DNA from: Lactobacillus kefiranofaciens
GTDB taxonomy: Bacteria; Bacillota; Bacilli; Lactobacillales; Lactobacillaceae
Direction of reading: 5' to 3'
Length of the DNA stretch: 64,000 nucleotides
Assembly (NCBI RefSeq): GCF_900103655.1
Contig: NZ_FMXC01000010.1
Coordinates: 1-64,000 of the forward strand
In this document: positions 37,514-45,810 of the stretch, piece by piece
Layout: every line of letters begins with the position of its first letter
How positions within the stretch are numbered: position 1 is the stretch's first letter
Program-made: the position numbers and the translations under genes
The notes under the pieces: model-generated
Seen by the model: only the letters and a program-made list of their open reading frames with translations
Told to the model about the DNA's origin: nothing
Database searches by the model: none

Positions 37514-39154
37514 TTATTTCACATAAGCATATTTATAAGACCATTGCGTACCAGCCGTATTATGAATAATGCCATGAACTCGCGGCTTCTGCAAATATGC
37601 CGTAGTTTGCTGATAAATCGGCGTTATTGCCTGTTCACCATTTACAATTTTAGCTGCCTTAACCAAGTCCTGCCAGCGCGTCTCTGGATCATTAGCATCT
37701 TGATTGCCTGCCTTTTTGACTAAATTATCATAATTTGCATCAGTCCATTTGCCATAATTATATGACGTACCCGTCAGCGGAATCTGCATAAAGGTCATTG
37801 GATCATTGAAGTCGCCGCCCCAATGAGACAGATAAATATCAAAGTTGCCTGCTTGCGCGCGCCTAATTGTAGACTTATCTGGAACATTGGTAATATTTAC
37901 CTTTATTCCCTTCAACTCTTTAGTCCACTGCGACTGCAAATATTGTGTCAACTGATCACTATCAGCCTCATCATTTGATGATAATACATTAAAGTTCAGA
38001 GTCTTTTCACCAATTTCTTTCAATCCCCGTTGCCAATATTTCTTAGCTAAAGATGGCTGATAATCTACTGTATTTTTCACTGCCTGCTCTTTGGCAAAAT
38101 CTGCATTGGTCTGTGGATTTTTAGCTAAATTAGTAGCAACAAAACCTGTCGGCAAAGTTGATCCATTGCCTAAGATTTTCTTCGTTACAATATCACGATC
38201 AATTGCTAATGAAAGAGCTAAGCGAATATTTTTATTATTCAAGGCCTTACGATTAGCAGTATTGGGATCCTTAAAATTATACAGCAAGAATCTTACTAAT
38301 GAATATGGATATGACGTAAAATCACGGTTGCTCTTCAAGTTCTTCACTTGCTCACTCGATAATGGCGTCAGATCCAACTCGCCTTGTTGGTACATTTGAT
38401 AGCCCGTATTATTGGATTTAACTACTTGGTAATTGATTTTATCTAACTTAACTGCTTTTTTATCCCAGTAATCATTATTTTTAACAAATTCCCAGGTATC
38501 TCCGGTTCCGTTCCAATTCTTAATTTCAAATGGACCCGAATATACTTGATATTGCGCTTTAGTCGCGTACTTTTTGCCATATTTATTAACCACCTTTTCA
38601 TTTTGTGGTCCAAATAATGGGTAGGCTAGTAAAACCTTGAAATAAGCGATCGGTTTATTTAGATTAATGACTACCGTGTCCTTGCTTGTTGCTTGAATAC
38701 CTAATTCTTTTGCCGGCAGCTTCCCCTGAGCAACTGCATCCGCATTTTTTACACCGCTGAATAAATAAGCATAAGGAGATTCTGTCTTAGGATTCAAACT
38801 TCTGCGCCAGGAGTAAACAAAATCTTGGGCAGTAATCGGATCACCATTGGACCACTTGGCATTTCTTAACTTAAAAGTCCAGGTCTTGCCATCTTGAGAA
38901 ACCTTACCGCTTTTCGCTAAACCAGCATCCGGTTTGCCATTTTTACCTAAACGATAGAAACTTTCAAATACGTTCCCAGTTTGACCAAAACCGCTTGACT
39001 TACTAATGTCGATCGTATCCAAGGCCGCTACGGCACTTAAATTCAGAGTGTTCTTATCTGACGAAACAGCATTATTATTTTTACCGCAGGCTGCTAAAAT
39101 TATTCCCACTGTAACTACTGTCATACCTGCTAAAATCTTCTTAAATTTCGCCAT
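37514..39154 (-). CDS. oppA: OppA-type peptide-binding lipoprotein
   Basis: 546-residue extracellular lipoprotein; the signal ends VGIILAACGKN. The body is a cluster C (family 5) binding protein with the typical WTFKLRNAKWSNGDPITAQDFVYSW stretch split over residues 90-115 and a C-terminal region for di/oligopeptide binding. No permease genes adjoin, so it must share an Opp system elsewhere. The ATG at 39154 follows AAAGGA. Upstream is a 220-base leader with a Cys-rich peptide gene and a terminator, suggesting control by cysteine supply and hence cysteine-containing peptides as ligand (inference). Confidence 0.92.
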   Translation of the reverse strand: MAKFKKILAGMTVVTVGIILAACGKNNNAVSSDKNTLNLSAVAALDTIDISKSSGFGQTGNVFESFYRLGKNGKPDAGLAKSGKVSQDGKTWTFKLRNAKWSNGDPITAQDFVYSWRRSLNPKTESPYAYLFSGVKNADAVAQGKLPAKELGIQATSKDTVVINLNKPIAYFKVLLAYPLFGPQNEKVVNKYGKKYATKAQYQVYSGPFEIKNWNGTGDTWEFVKNNDYWDKKAVKLDKINYQVVKSNNTGYQMYQQGELDLTPLSSEQVKNLKSNRDFTSYPYSLVRFLLYNFKDPNTANRKALNNKNIRLALSLAIDRDIVTKKILGNGSTLPTGFVATNLAKNPQTNADFAKEQAVKNTVDYQPSLAKKYWQRGLKEIGEKTLNFNVLSSNDEADSDQLTQYLQSQWTKELKGIKVNITNVPDKSTIRRAQAGNFDIYLSHWGGDFNDPMTFMQIPLTGTSYNYGKWTDANYDNLVKKAGNQDANDPETRWQDLVKAAKIVNGEQAITPIYQQTTAYLQKPRVHGIIHNTAGTQWSYKYAYVK

Positions 39155-39177
39155 CGTTTTTTCCTTTCTTTGGCAAC

Positions 39178-39213
39178 AAAAAATGGGATGCACTCCATGC
39201 GGAATACATCCCA
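39178..39213 (-). terminator. leader terminator (attenuator) before oppA
   Basis: On the minus strand TGGGATGTATTCC pairs with GGAGTGCATCCCA (13-bp arms, two wobbles, GCAT loop) and is followed by six T's. It lies between the leader peptide stop and the oppA ribosome binding site, so read-through decides oppA expression. Confidence 0.88.
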
Positions 39214-39241
39214 AATTAAAACTACACTCTTAACTAGTTAA

Positions 39242-39346
39242 TCAGTAATAGCTTCTCAGATGAATTGACACATTAGAGTACGACAAATAAATGCTGTTTT
39301 GACAACAACATTCTGCAGTTTGACATTGCAATTGACGTACTAACAT
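39242..39346 (-). CDS. 34-residue cysteine-rich leader peptide
   Basis: ATG at 39346, preceded by GGAGG at good distance, opens a 34-codon frame ending in TGA at 39242. Codons 8 and 13-15 are TGT (peptide MLVRQLQCQTAECCCQ, then a Ser/Tyr-rich end). The three consecutive Cys codons (39302-39310) lie in the first arm of a 9-bp hairpin (39304-39312 with 39290-39298). With a promoter before it and a terminator after it, this is the layout of ribosome-mediated attenuation: slow decoding of Cys codons would disrupt the hairpin and change the downstream fold. The antiterminator pairing itself I could not resolve by eye. Confidence 0.75.
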   Translation of the reverse strand: MLVRQLQCQTAECCCQNSIYLSYSNVSIHLRSYY

Positions 39347-39381
39347 GTAATTCATCCTCCTTCTTACTTTTGATAAGCCTA

Positions 39382-39410
39382 ATAATAATTAAAATATTTA
39401 CAGATGTCAA
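39382..39410 (-). promoter_or_regulatory. strong sigma-A promoter of the oppA leader
   Basis: Consensus TTGACA (39405-39410), 17-base spacer, TATTAT (39382-39387) on the minus strand; RNA would start near 39375, about 30 bases before the leader peptide ATG. Confidence 0.8.
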
Positions 39411-39458
39411 TACTTTAGTTATTATTTTTAGTAAGTAATTTTTTAGGAGGAAATTTGA

Positions 39459-39824
39459 ATGACAACTATCGGAATCATATTAACTTTTATCGTAGCAATT
39501 GAACATATTGGAATTTGCTTCTTAGAAATATTGGGCAAACCAGAAATGCAGGCAAAGGCCTTTGACATGGATATCAATTTTGTTAAGCAACGAGCAGCCA
39601 GAATCTCAATGGCTAACCAAGGCATCTACAATGGGATGCTCGGTCTATTAATGATCTTGGTCTTCTTCATCTTCAAAGGGGCAGTGCTGTTTTCAATCTG
39701 GCAACTGCTATTAGGTTTCATTGTAGTCGTGGCTATCTTCGGTGGTTTTACCGCAACTAAAAAGATTTTCACCGTGCAAATGCTACCGGCATTAATTGCG
39801 CTTATTATGCTGTTTCTCAAATAA
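39459..39824 (+). CDS. DUF1304 membrane protein
   Basis: 121-residue small membrane protein with four hydrophobic helices, starting MTTIGIILTFIVAIEHIGICFLEI, typical of DUF1304 (IEHxxI...E near the start, and FKGAVLF-type loops). Function unknown. AGGAGG lies 8 bases before the ATG. Divergent from the oppA leader, so the two share a promoter region. Confidence 0.85.
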   Translation: MTTIGIILTFIVAIEHIGICFLEILGKPEMQAKAFDMDINFVKQRAARISMANQGIYNGMLGLLMILVFFIFKGAVLFSIWQLLLGFIVVVAIFGGFTATKKIFTVQMLPALIALIMLFLK

Positions 39825-39963
39825 TTACCAATAAGTTACTAAATTGCAATCATGCAACAAAAGAGATAAGAAATCCTTAAATAACTAGAAACATCATGTC
39901 ACCTTTTTCTATATAGCTTATAATTAAAATATAATATTTTAAAACTATAACAGAGGTAACATC

Positions 39964-40551
39964 ATGAAAAAATTTTTCTTAATTATCGCCAGCATGATTG
40001 CTGGAATCGCAATCGGGATATCGGGAACACTTATTTTTAATGCACGGCAGCCAGAAAAGCCAAGCAATTTTACCGTTCGTACTATTAATTCAGTTACTAA
40101 AACACAAAATGTCAATTATTCAAGCGATCGATTACCAGCTATCCATGTCAGTCAAAAAGATGCGGTGCAAAAATTTAAATCACTCTATTCTAGTGCCAAA
40201 ATCAAGTCCATTTCTTTGACACTTAGGGACAACATCTACCTTTACAACATCACTGGCTACGATAATCTTAAGGACTGTAGCATTCAAATCGATGCAACTA
40301 ATAACAAAATCCTTGGTCAATCAACCCAAATTTTTGATTATGACTATGATGATGAAACTACTTTGAATTTAAATAAAACTATTTCACGCAGTCGAGCTAA
40401 TAAAATTGCTAACCAGGAAATTGGTGGCGGGACACCTATCTTTTGGGAATTAACAGATGATAATGACCGTGCAATTTGGAAAGTTAATTTAGTCCAGCAT
40501 GGTCAAAAACGAACTGTTAAAATTGATGCTCGAAATGGCGACGTAATTTAG
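39964..40551 (+). CDS. membrane-anchored PepSY-domain protein
   Basis: 195 residues: an N-terminal uncleaved anchor or signal (FLIIASMIAGIAIGISGTLIF) and two PepSY modules (DAVQKFKSLYSSAKIKSISL; ISRSRANKIANQEI). It is the third PepSY paralogue in 5 kb and keeps the same TISRSxAxKIA repeat start. Monocistronic, TATAAT-like -10 upstream, terminator after. Peptidase-modulating role by family only. Confidence 0.85.
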   Translation: MKKFFLIIASMIAGIAIGISGTLIFNARQPEKPSNFTVRTINSVTKTQNVNYSSDRLPAIHVSQKDAVQKFKSLYSSAKIKSISLTLRDNIYLYNITGYDNLKDCSIQIDATNNKILGQSTQIFDYDYDDETTLNLNKTISRSRANKIANQEIGGGTPIFWELTDDNDRAIWKVNLVQHGQKRTVKIDARNGDVI

Positions 40552-40558
40552 GGTAAAC

Positions 40559-40585
40559 AAAAAGCTCTCGTTTTGAGAGCTTTTT
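40559..40585. terminator. bidirectional terminator between PepSY gene and efp
   Basis: AAAAAGCTCTC and GAGAGCTTTTT pair around a 5-base loop. Confidence 0.9.
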
Positions 40586-40592
40586 AATATCT

Positions 40593-41165
40593 TTATCTTG
40601 GTTGACTATCAGCACGTGACTTGTAATCACCATTTTCAGTACCGATAATTAACTTTTCACCTTCCTTGATGAAGTCAGGAACTTGCACAACTAAGCCTGT
40701 TTCCATCGTAGCTGGCTTACCACCACCAGCAACAGTTGCGCCCTTAATTTCAGGTTGAGTTTCTTTAATAGTCATTTCAACAGTTGAAGGCAATTCAATC
40801 CCGATGATTTTATTATCACCAGTAAATTCCATATCAACTTGAATATTTGGCATTAAGAACTTAACGTCATCGCCTAATTGATCAGCTGAAACTTCATATT
40901 GATCATAAGTTTCAGTATCCATAAAGGTATAAACATCACCTTCGCCATAAAGGTATTGGGCAGTTCTTTTAGTAACGTCGATTAAGTCAATCTTTTCAGT
41001 TGGACGCATTGTCTTATGAACAACGGCACCACTCTTCACGTCACGCAAATCCATTTGCATCACGGTATTACCCTTACCAGGCTTGTGGTGATTAGCTTTC
41101 AATACCTTAATCAACTTGCCATCTTGACTAAAGATCATGCCTTTTTTTAAATTAATTGCTTGCAT
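40593..41165 (-). CDS. efp: elongation factor P
   Basis: 190-residue translation factor that rescues ribosomes stalled at polyproline. Three beta domains; the N-terminal loop NHHKPGKGNTVMQM contains the conserved Lys that relatives modify. Slightly divergent from the best-known EF-P at its start (MQAINLKKGMIF), so it may be the second EF-P paralogue found in many lactobacilli. AAGGAG precedes the ATG. Confidence 0.92.
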   Translation of the reverse strand: MQAINLKKGMIFSQDGKLIKVLKANHHKPGKGNTVMQMDLRDVKSGAVVHKTMRPTEKIDLIDVTKRTAQYLYGEGDVYTFMDTETYDQYEVSADQLGDDVKFLMPNIQVDMEFTGDNKIIGIELPSTVEMTIKETQPEIKGATVAGGGKPATMETGLVVQVPDFIKEGEKLIIGTENGDYKSRADSQPR

Positions 41166-41200
41166 AAAATTTATCTCCTTATCTGTTTTATTATACCAAA

Positions 41201-42115
41201 CTAAATATGTCTCAGGTAAATGCGATCAATTAGGTGTCCGTTAGTTTTATGCAAAATCAAGCTAGCTCGTTCTTTAGTTGGCGCGATATATTCACGCAGG
41301 TTAACTAAGTTAACCATTTGCCAAGTTTCTTCTGCTAGCTGCAATGCTTGATCGATCGGGCCATTAGCCAGTGCATAATAAAAATTATTGGGCTTGTCTT
41401 TATTCAGTTTCAATACTTTCTTAAAGCGCTGCATATACCATTTTTCAATTAAATCTTCTTCGGCATCAATATAAATTGAAAAATCAAAGAAATCACTTGT
41501 TACAACCTGACCACTTTCAGGCAACTGCAAAGTATTGATCCCTTCAATAATCAAAATATCGGGATTTCTCACATGACCGTATTTCCCGGGAACAATATCG
41601 CTTAATTCCTGTGAATACAGTGGATAAACAATATCTTCCTTGCCACTTAGAACATCACGCAAAAAATCACTCAACAAACTCATATTGTAGCTTTCGGGGA
41701 ATCCCTTGCGTGCCATTAAGTCACGGCGCTTTAATTCCTGGTTCGGATAGATAAAACCATCTGTCGTCATTAAATGTACTTTCAAATTTGGGTACGTTCT
41801 TTTAAGAAGTAGCTGCAACAGTCGCGCTGTCGTTGATTTGCCTACCGCCACTGAACCTGAAATACCGATAATAAAGGGAGCCGGTTTAAATGATTTATGC
41901 AAAAACTCAATTTGCGCCTTTTGCTCAACCTTCTTTTGCTGGTAAACTAAGTTTAAATAGCTGATCAAACTCGTATAAATTTCATGTACATCCGTTAAAT
42001 CAACTACATCACCTAAAGATTTGATATCAGCCAATTCTTCTTTAGTAATATTTACTTTATCCTTGGGCGCAAGCTGAGCCCATTCATTTCTTTCAAAGCT
42101 TGTATAATTCTTCAT
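41201..42115 (-). CDS. coaA: pantothenate kinase, type I
   Basis: 304-residue cytosolic kinase catalysing the first step of coenzyme A synthesis. The P-loop GSVAVGKST is near residue 90, and LIIEGINTLQ and the C-terminal RIYLRHI are family marks. The ATG at 42115 is supported by GAGG 8 bases upstream; a TTG at 42133 is upstream of any site. Divergent from the GDSL hydrolase gene. Confidence 0.95.
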   Translation of the reverse strand: MKNYTSFERNEWAQLAPKDKVNITKEELADIKSLGDVVDLTDVHEIYTSLISYLNLVYQQKKVEQKAQIEFLHKSFKPAPFIIGISGSVAVGKSTTARLLQLLLKRTYPNLKVHLMTTDGFIYPNQELKRRDLMARKGFPESYNMSLLSDFLRDVLSGKEDIVYPLYSQELSDIVPGKYGHVRNPDILIIEGINTLQLPESGQVVTSDFFDFSIYIDAEEDLIEKWYMQRFKKVLKLNKDKPNNFYYALANGPIDQALQLAEETWQMVNLVNLREYIAPTKERASLILHKTNGHLIDRIYLRHI

Positions 42116-42169
42116 AATCCATTCCTCGTACAAACAATACTTACTTATTATAATTGAAAGGCGTTAAGA

Positions 42170-42742
42170 ATGAAAAAAATTATTTTATTTGGTGATTCAA
42201 TTTTTAATGGCTACCGCAATGGACAAGACACTAATCTAGTGACTAATTTATTCCAAAAAAGTTTAGGAAATTATGCACAGGTGCAAAACTTGTCTAAAAG
42301 TGGCGCTACTACCGTGGAAGGCGTGGATTTTTTAGAACAAATTCCGGCTAAATATGATCGTATAGTAGTTGAATATGGCAATAACGATGCTGCAACGGCA
42401 TGGGGCATTAGTCCTGAAAGTTACAAAAAGGACTTAAGCACAATCCTTGATGCAGTAGGCAAAGCAATAGTTGTAGGCTTATGCTTGCCTGACCCTAATA
42501 ATTTTGAAATTAACCAATATTATGGCGAAGAACGATTAAATCTTTATAATTCAATCGCTAAAAAAGTTGCTCATAAATACAATGCACCATTTGTGGATAT
42601 CTTAAATAAAATGCACAAGCTTAAAGACATTTCGACATATTATCAAGCAGATGGACAACATTTGACCAATAAGGGTAATAAATTTTTAGTTGGGCAGATT
42701 GTGCCTGCAATAAAAAAGAAGTTAATTAGTTCAGATTATTGA
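42170..42742 (+). CDS. GDSL/SGNH-family hydrolase
   Basis: 190-residue esterase-type enzyme of the SGNH fold. Block I is ILFGDSIFNG (catalytic Ser), block III VVEYGNNDAA, and the Asp/His pair is in YYQADGQHLTNKG. No signal peptide, so cytosolic. The natural ester substrate is unknown. AAAGGCG precedes the ATG. Confidence 0.88.
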   Translation: MKKIILFGDSIFNGYRNGQDTNLVTNLFQKSLGNYAQVQNLSKSGATTVEGVDFLEQIPAKYDRIVVEYGNNDAATAWGISPESYKKDLSTILDAVGKAIVVGLCLPDPNNFEINQYYGEERLNLYNSIAKKVAHKYNAPFVDILNKMHKLKDISTYYQADGQHLTNKGNKFLVGQIVPAIKKKLISSDY

Positions 42743-42759
42743 GATCCATTGATGCAAAC

Positions 42760-42801
42760 AAAAACCGCCTAACACTTCTGACCGAGTTGTAGCGGTTTTT
42801 T
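42760..42801 (+). terminator. terminator after GDSL hydrolase gene
   Basis: AAAAACCGC and GCGGTTTTT pair across a long loop, with T's after it; the A-tract makes it usable by the opposite strand as well. Confidence 0.75.
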
Positions 42802-42824
42802 GTATTAATTGTTAATAACTGTAT

Positions 42825-43271
42825 TTATAGCCCAAGTTTCTTCTTCATCATCACGTGCTGGACGCCGCCTTCATCAAACGGCTCACCAACAACTTTATAG
42901 CCCAAACTATCATAAAAAGGTTTCACTCTCATTTGGGCGTGACAATAGAGTGCATTTATTCCGCGCTCTTTTAAATATTGGTGAGCGGCCTCGAGCATCT
43001 TCTTGCCTAAATGTCGTCCACGCACTTTTTTAGAAACGGCAACCCGGCCTAACATCCATTTATGATCTTCTTCAAATAGACGACATGTAGCCACTGCAGT
43101 CGTCTGTTTTTCATTTAGTCGATAAACCTGAATTGCAGCCAGATCCTGATCGTCTAAATCGGGTAACGTAATTTTTTGTTCTGCCACAAAAGTCTCATCG
43201 CGCAGACGTGCAACGCAATAAACTTCTCGCCCACTCATTTCATCAATCTTTTTAAAAGAAAAATTATTCAT
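42825..43271 (-). CDS. GNAT-family N-acetyltransferase (ElaA-like)
   Basis: 148-residue acetyltransferase. RVAVSKKVRGRHLGKKMLEAA holds the acetyl-CoA loop, and FYDSLGYKVVGEPFDEGGVQHVMM is the ElaA/YjcF-type end. Its start overlaps the end of the broken binding-protein gene by 8 bases, so it is the last gene of the T-box-controlled transporter operon and probably relied on coupled translation. Confidence 0.87.
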   Translation of the reverse strand: MNNFSFKKIDEMSGREVYCVARLRDETFVAEQKITLPDLDDQDLAAIQVYRLNEKQTTAVATCRLFEEDHKWMLGRVAVSKKVRGRHLGKKMLEAAHQYLKERGINALYCHAQMRVKPFYDSLGYKVVGEPFDEGGVQHVMMKKKLGL

Positions 43272-44090
43272 TTTTATTTCCTAAATAATTGCTATTTTTG
43301 CCAAACCATTTTTCATTAATTTGTCTTAGCTTACCATTTTTCTGCAAGCGAACCAAACCAGCATTGATTTTTCTACGCAAAGTCTTATCTCCTTTGCGCA
43401 TCCCTACCGCAAATAAATCCATCGGCACTTGATCATTCTGAATTACGCGATAATTGTTGCTCTTGGCCATATGAGAAATGTAATAATCAGCATACACTTC
43501 ATCAAGTAAAATACCCTGAATTCGGCCAGCCTTTAAATCTAAAAATGAATTAGAAATCGTATCGTATAAAATGGTCTTTTTAGCTCGCAAGACTTTCTGC
43601 TTGCCTTCATACCACTGTTCAGCCGTTGATCCCGTTTGCATCCCTAATTCATACTTCTTCATCTGACTAAAAGAGTTAATGCCGCTATTCTTTTTCACCA
43701 CTAGTACCTGGCGGTTGCGCAAATATGGGCGACTAAATGCAACTTTCTTCTTCCGTTGCGGCGTTATGCTATAGCCGTTCCAAATCAAATCAATCGTACC
43801 GTTACGCAGCTCTGTCACGTTCATTGACCAGTCAATCGTTTGAAAACTAACCTTAATGCCATATTCCTGAAAAGCAGCCTTAGCTAAATCAATATCATAG
43901 CCTGTTAGTTGACCGTTTTTTTTTCAAAACCCATCGGTACAAAACTATCATCTAAACCGATGACTACTTGCCGTTTCCGTTCAATCTTATTCCACGTATC
44001 CTGACTGTTAGCCCGTTTCTGCACACTTTCACAACCTGTTAAAAAAAGCGCAAAAAGACTAACTAAAATAAAAATCCATCGCTTCTTCAT
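43264..44090 (-). pseudogene. amino acid ABC binding lipoprotein, frameshifted at a poly-A tract
   Basis: Two overlapping pieces make a normal binding protein of about 275 residues: a lipoprotein start (FALFLTGCES), then GLDDSFVPMGFEKK, and after the break GQLTGYDIDLAKAAF and a family 3 amino-acid-binding body. At 43916-43924 the coding strand has nine A's; ten or seven would restore the frame. RNA polymerase slippage on such a tract could still make some full-length protein, so it may be phase-variable or slippage-rescued rather than dead. Confidence 0.85.
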
Positions 44091-44094
44091 ATAG

Positions 44095-44715
44095 CTACGC
44101 CTCACTTAATGGTTGCACCTTGAGCATTTGATCAGCTACATTTTCCGCAAATTGTAAATCGTGGGTAATAATCAACTGTGTTAAGCCCGACTTTTTCAAG
44201 TTCAAGATCATTTTTTCAACTTCTTTACGCAAGTTAGGATCAAGAGCAGAAGTCGGCTCATCATAACATAAAATTTTAGGCTTCATTGCTAAGGCACGTG
44301 CGATCGCCACCCGCTGCTTCTGTCCACCGGATAGTTCATACGGATACTGCTTTTCTCGGCCAGTCATCTGCAATTGCTTAAGCAAATCCCGCGCATTCTT
44401 TTCCGCAGCTTCTTTGCTTTCTTTTAAAACTTCAATCGGTGCCAAGGTAATATTCTGCAATACATTTAAGTTAGGGAATAAATTGTATTCCTGAAAAACT
44501 ACCCCTACCTTGCCTGAATCATATTGCTGACCATCAATTAAAATTTCACTGCTGTCTTTATCCTCTAAACCCGCGATAATTCGAAGCAAAGTTGTTTTGC
44601 CTGCTCCGGATGGTCCTACAATAGTCATGATTTCACCATCTTTTAAAGTAAAAGAAATATCTTTTAAAATTGGCCGATTATCAAATTCTTTGTATAAATT
44701 TTTTACCGTTAACAT
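44095..44715 (-). CDS. amino acid ABC transporter ATP-binding protein
   Basis: 206-residue ATPase, slightly short for the GlnQ class (about 240) because the C-terminal end stops soon after the switch His. Walker A GPSGAGKTT, signature LSGGQKQR, Walker B ILCYDEPTSALD and switch LIITHD are all present. It lies between permease and binding-protein genes and is controlled by the T-box leader. Confidence 0.93.
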   Translation of the reverse strand: MLTVKNLYKEFDNRPILKDISFTLKDGEIMTIVGPSGAGKTTLLRIIAGLEDKDSSEILIDGQQYDSGKVGVVFQEYNLFPNLNVLQNITLAPIEVLKESKEAAEKNARDLLKQLQMTGREKQYPYELSGGQKQRVAIARALAMKPKILCYDEPTSALDPNLRKEVEKMILNLKKSGLTQLIITHDLQFAENVADQMLKVQPLSEA

Positions 44716-44732
44716 TTAATTCACGCTTTCTA

Positions 44733-45380
44733 TTACTTGTAGTAAGAAAAATGTTTCTCTAGCTTCTTTAAAGCAAAGACACAAACACTGATTAAAATTA
44801 AATAGATAATTCCAACTAAAACCAATGGTACTAGCGTTACATCCCTAGCCATCGCCACATTACCGGCTCTAAGCAAATCACCTAAGCCGATTACATAAAC
44901 TAATGAGGAATCCTTAACCAAGTTAATTACTTCATTGCCAATCGAAGGCAAGACAATTTTTATTACCTGGGGAATAATGATCTTAGTCATCGTTTGCCAG
45001 CGATTTAGTTGCAAAACCTGAGCCGCTTCAAACTGCCCTTGATCAATTGATTGAAAACCGCCACGGAAGATTTCTGCAAAATAAGCAGCATAGTTCAAAA
45101 CGAAGGCAAACAGTGCTGCCTGATAACGGGGAAAGACAATCTGAATGATTGGCAAGCCATAAAAGACAAAGATCAACTGCATTAATAACGGTGTGCCCCG
45201 CATGATCCACACATAAAAATTAACCAACCATTTTAAAGGCTTAATTTTACTCATTTCCCCTAATGAAACTAATATTCCTAATGGAATTGCTAAAATTAAC
45301 GTCCAAAAGAAGATGCTTAAAGTCATCCCTGCTCCATTCAACAAGGCTGGTAAAATTTCTCCGATATACTTTACTGACAT
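44733..45380 (-). CDS. amino acid ABC transporter permease
   Basis: 215-residue inner-membrane permease of the His/Glu/Gln/cystine class with about five helices and the EAA loop (FEAAQVLQLNRWQTMTKIIIPQ). First gene of the operon permease-ATPase-binding protein-acetyltransferase. AGGGTGAG precedes the ATG, directly after the second T-box terminator. Substrate suggested as cysteine/cystine by the leader only. Confidence 0.92.
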   Translation of the reverse strand: MSVKYIGEILPALLNGAGMTLSIFFWTLILAIPLGILVSLGEMSKIKPLKWLVNFYVWIMRGTPLLMQLIFVFYGLPIIQIVFPRYQAALFAFVLNYAAYFAEIFRGGFQSIDQGQFEAAQVLQLNRWQTMTKIIIPQVIKIVLPSIGNEVINLVKDSSLVYVIGLGDLLRAGNVAMARDVTLVPLVLVGIIYLILISVCVFALKKLEKHFSYYK

Positions 45381-45403
45381 ATTCTCACCCTTTATTCCCT
45401 AAT

Positions 45404-45775
45404 AAAAAAGTCCCCTTAGGACTAGCCTAAGAGGACGAACTGATCGTGTTTCCACCTCATGTTTGCACTTGCTCACGCAAAATACCTCACTAGGTTGATT
45501 ATTTATCTAAAGAAAAAGCCCCCGCAGCCAATTGGCTACGAGGACGAACTAATCGTGCTTCCACCTCATGTTCGCAGATTACTCACATAACCTGCCTCAC
45601 TAAGTTAATAATCAACCTTTAGCTATAACGGGCTATCCCGGATTCCCCTACTAAGTTCAAAGAACCGACTCACAGATGTGACTTCATGCTAGCTCATGTC
45701 TTATTTCCACCAGCAAAGACTCTCTATTACTGCAACTAACACTACTGCTTCTGTTCTAAGTTGTTTTTAATGTTG
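45404..45775 (-). promoter_or_regulatory. T-box leader with one stem I and two antiterminator/terminator modules
   Basis: The minus-strand leader begins with AGAGAG and a GCTGGTGGAAATAAGAC stem I element. Then come two copies, 109 bases apart, of a T-box core GAGGTGGAA[A/G]CACGA (45553-45567 and 45444-45458), each followed by a terminator (45513-45543; 45404-45435). The about 55 bases between terminator 1 and T-box 2 are too short for a second stem I. UGGA in the core fits tRNAs with U73 (Cys, Gly, some Thr), and a UGU in stem I is a candidate specifier. Confidence 0.85.
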
Positions 45776-45781
45776 TTTAAA

Positions 45782-45810
45782 ATAGTAAATGATAATTTTG
45801 TTTTTGTCAA
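45782..45810 (-). promoter_or_regulatory. sigma-A promoter of the T-box operon
   Basis: TTGACA (45805-45810), 17 bases, TACTAT (45782-45787) on the minus strand, starting RNA near 45775 just before the T-box. It abuts the stop codon of the upstream helicase gene. Confidence 0.75.

Noticed and set aside
45404..45600. Two independent complete T-box riboswitches in tandem
   Set aside because: Only about 55 bases separate the first terminator from the second T-box core, too few for a second stem I with specifier.
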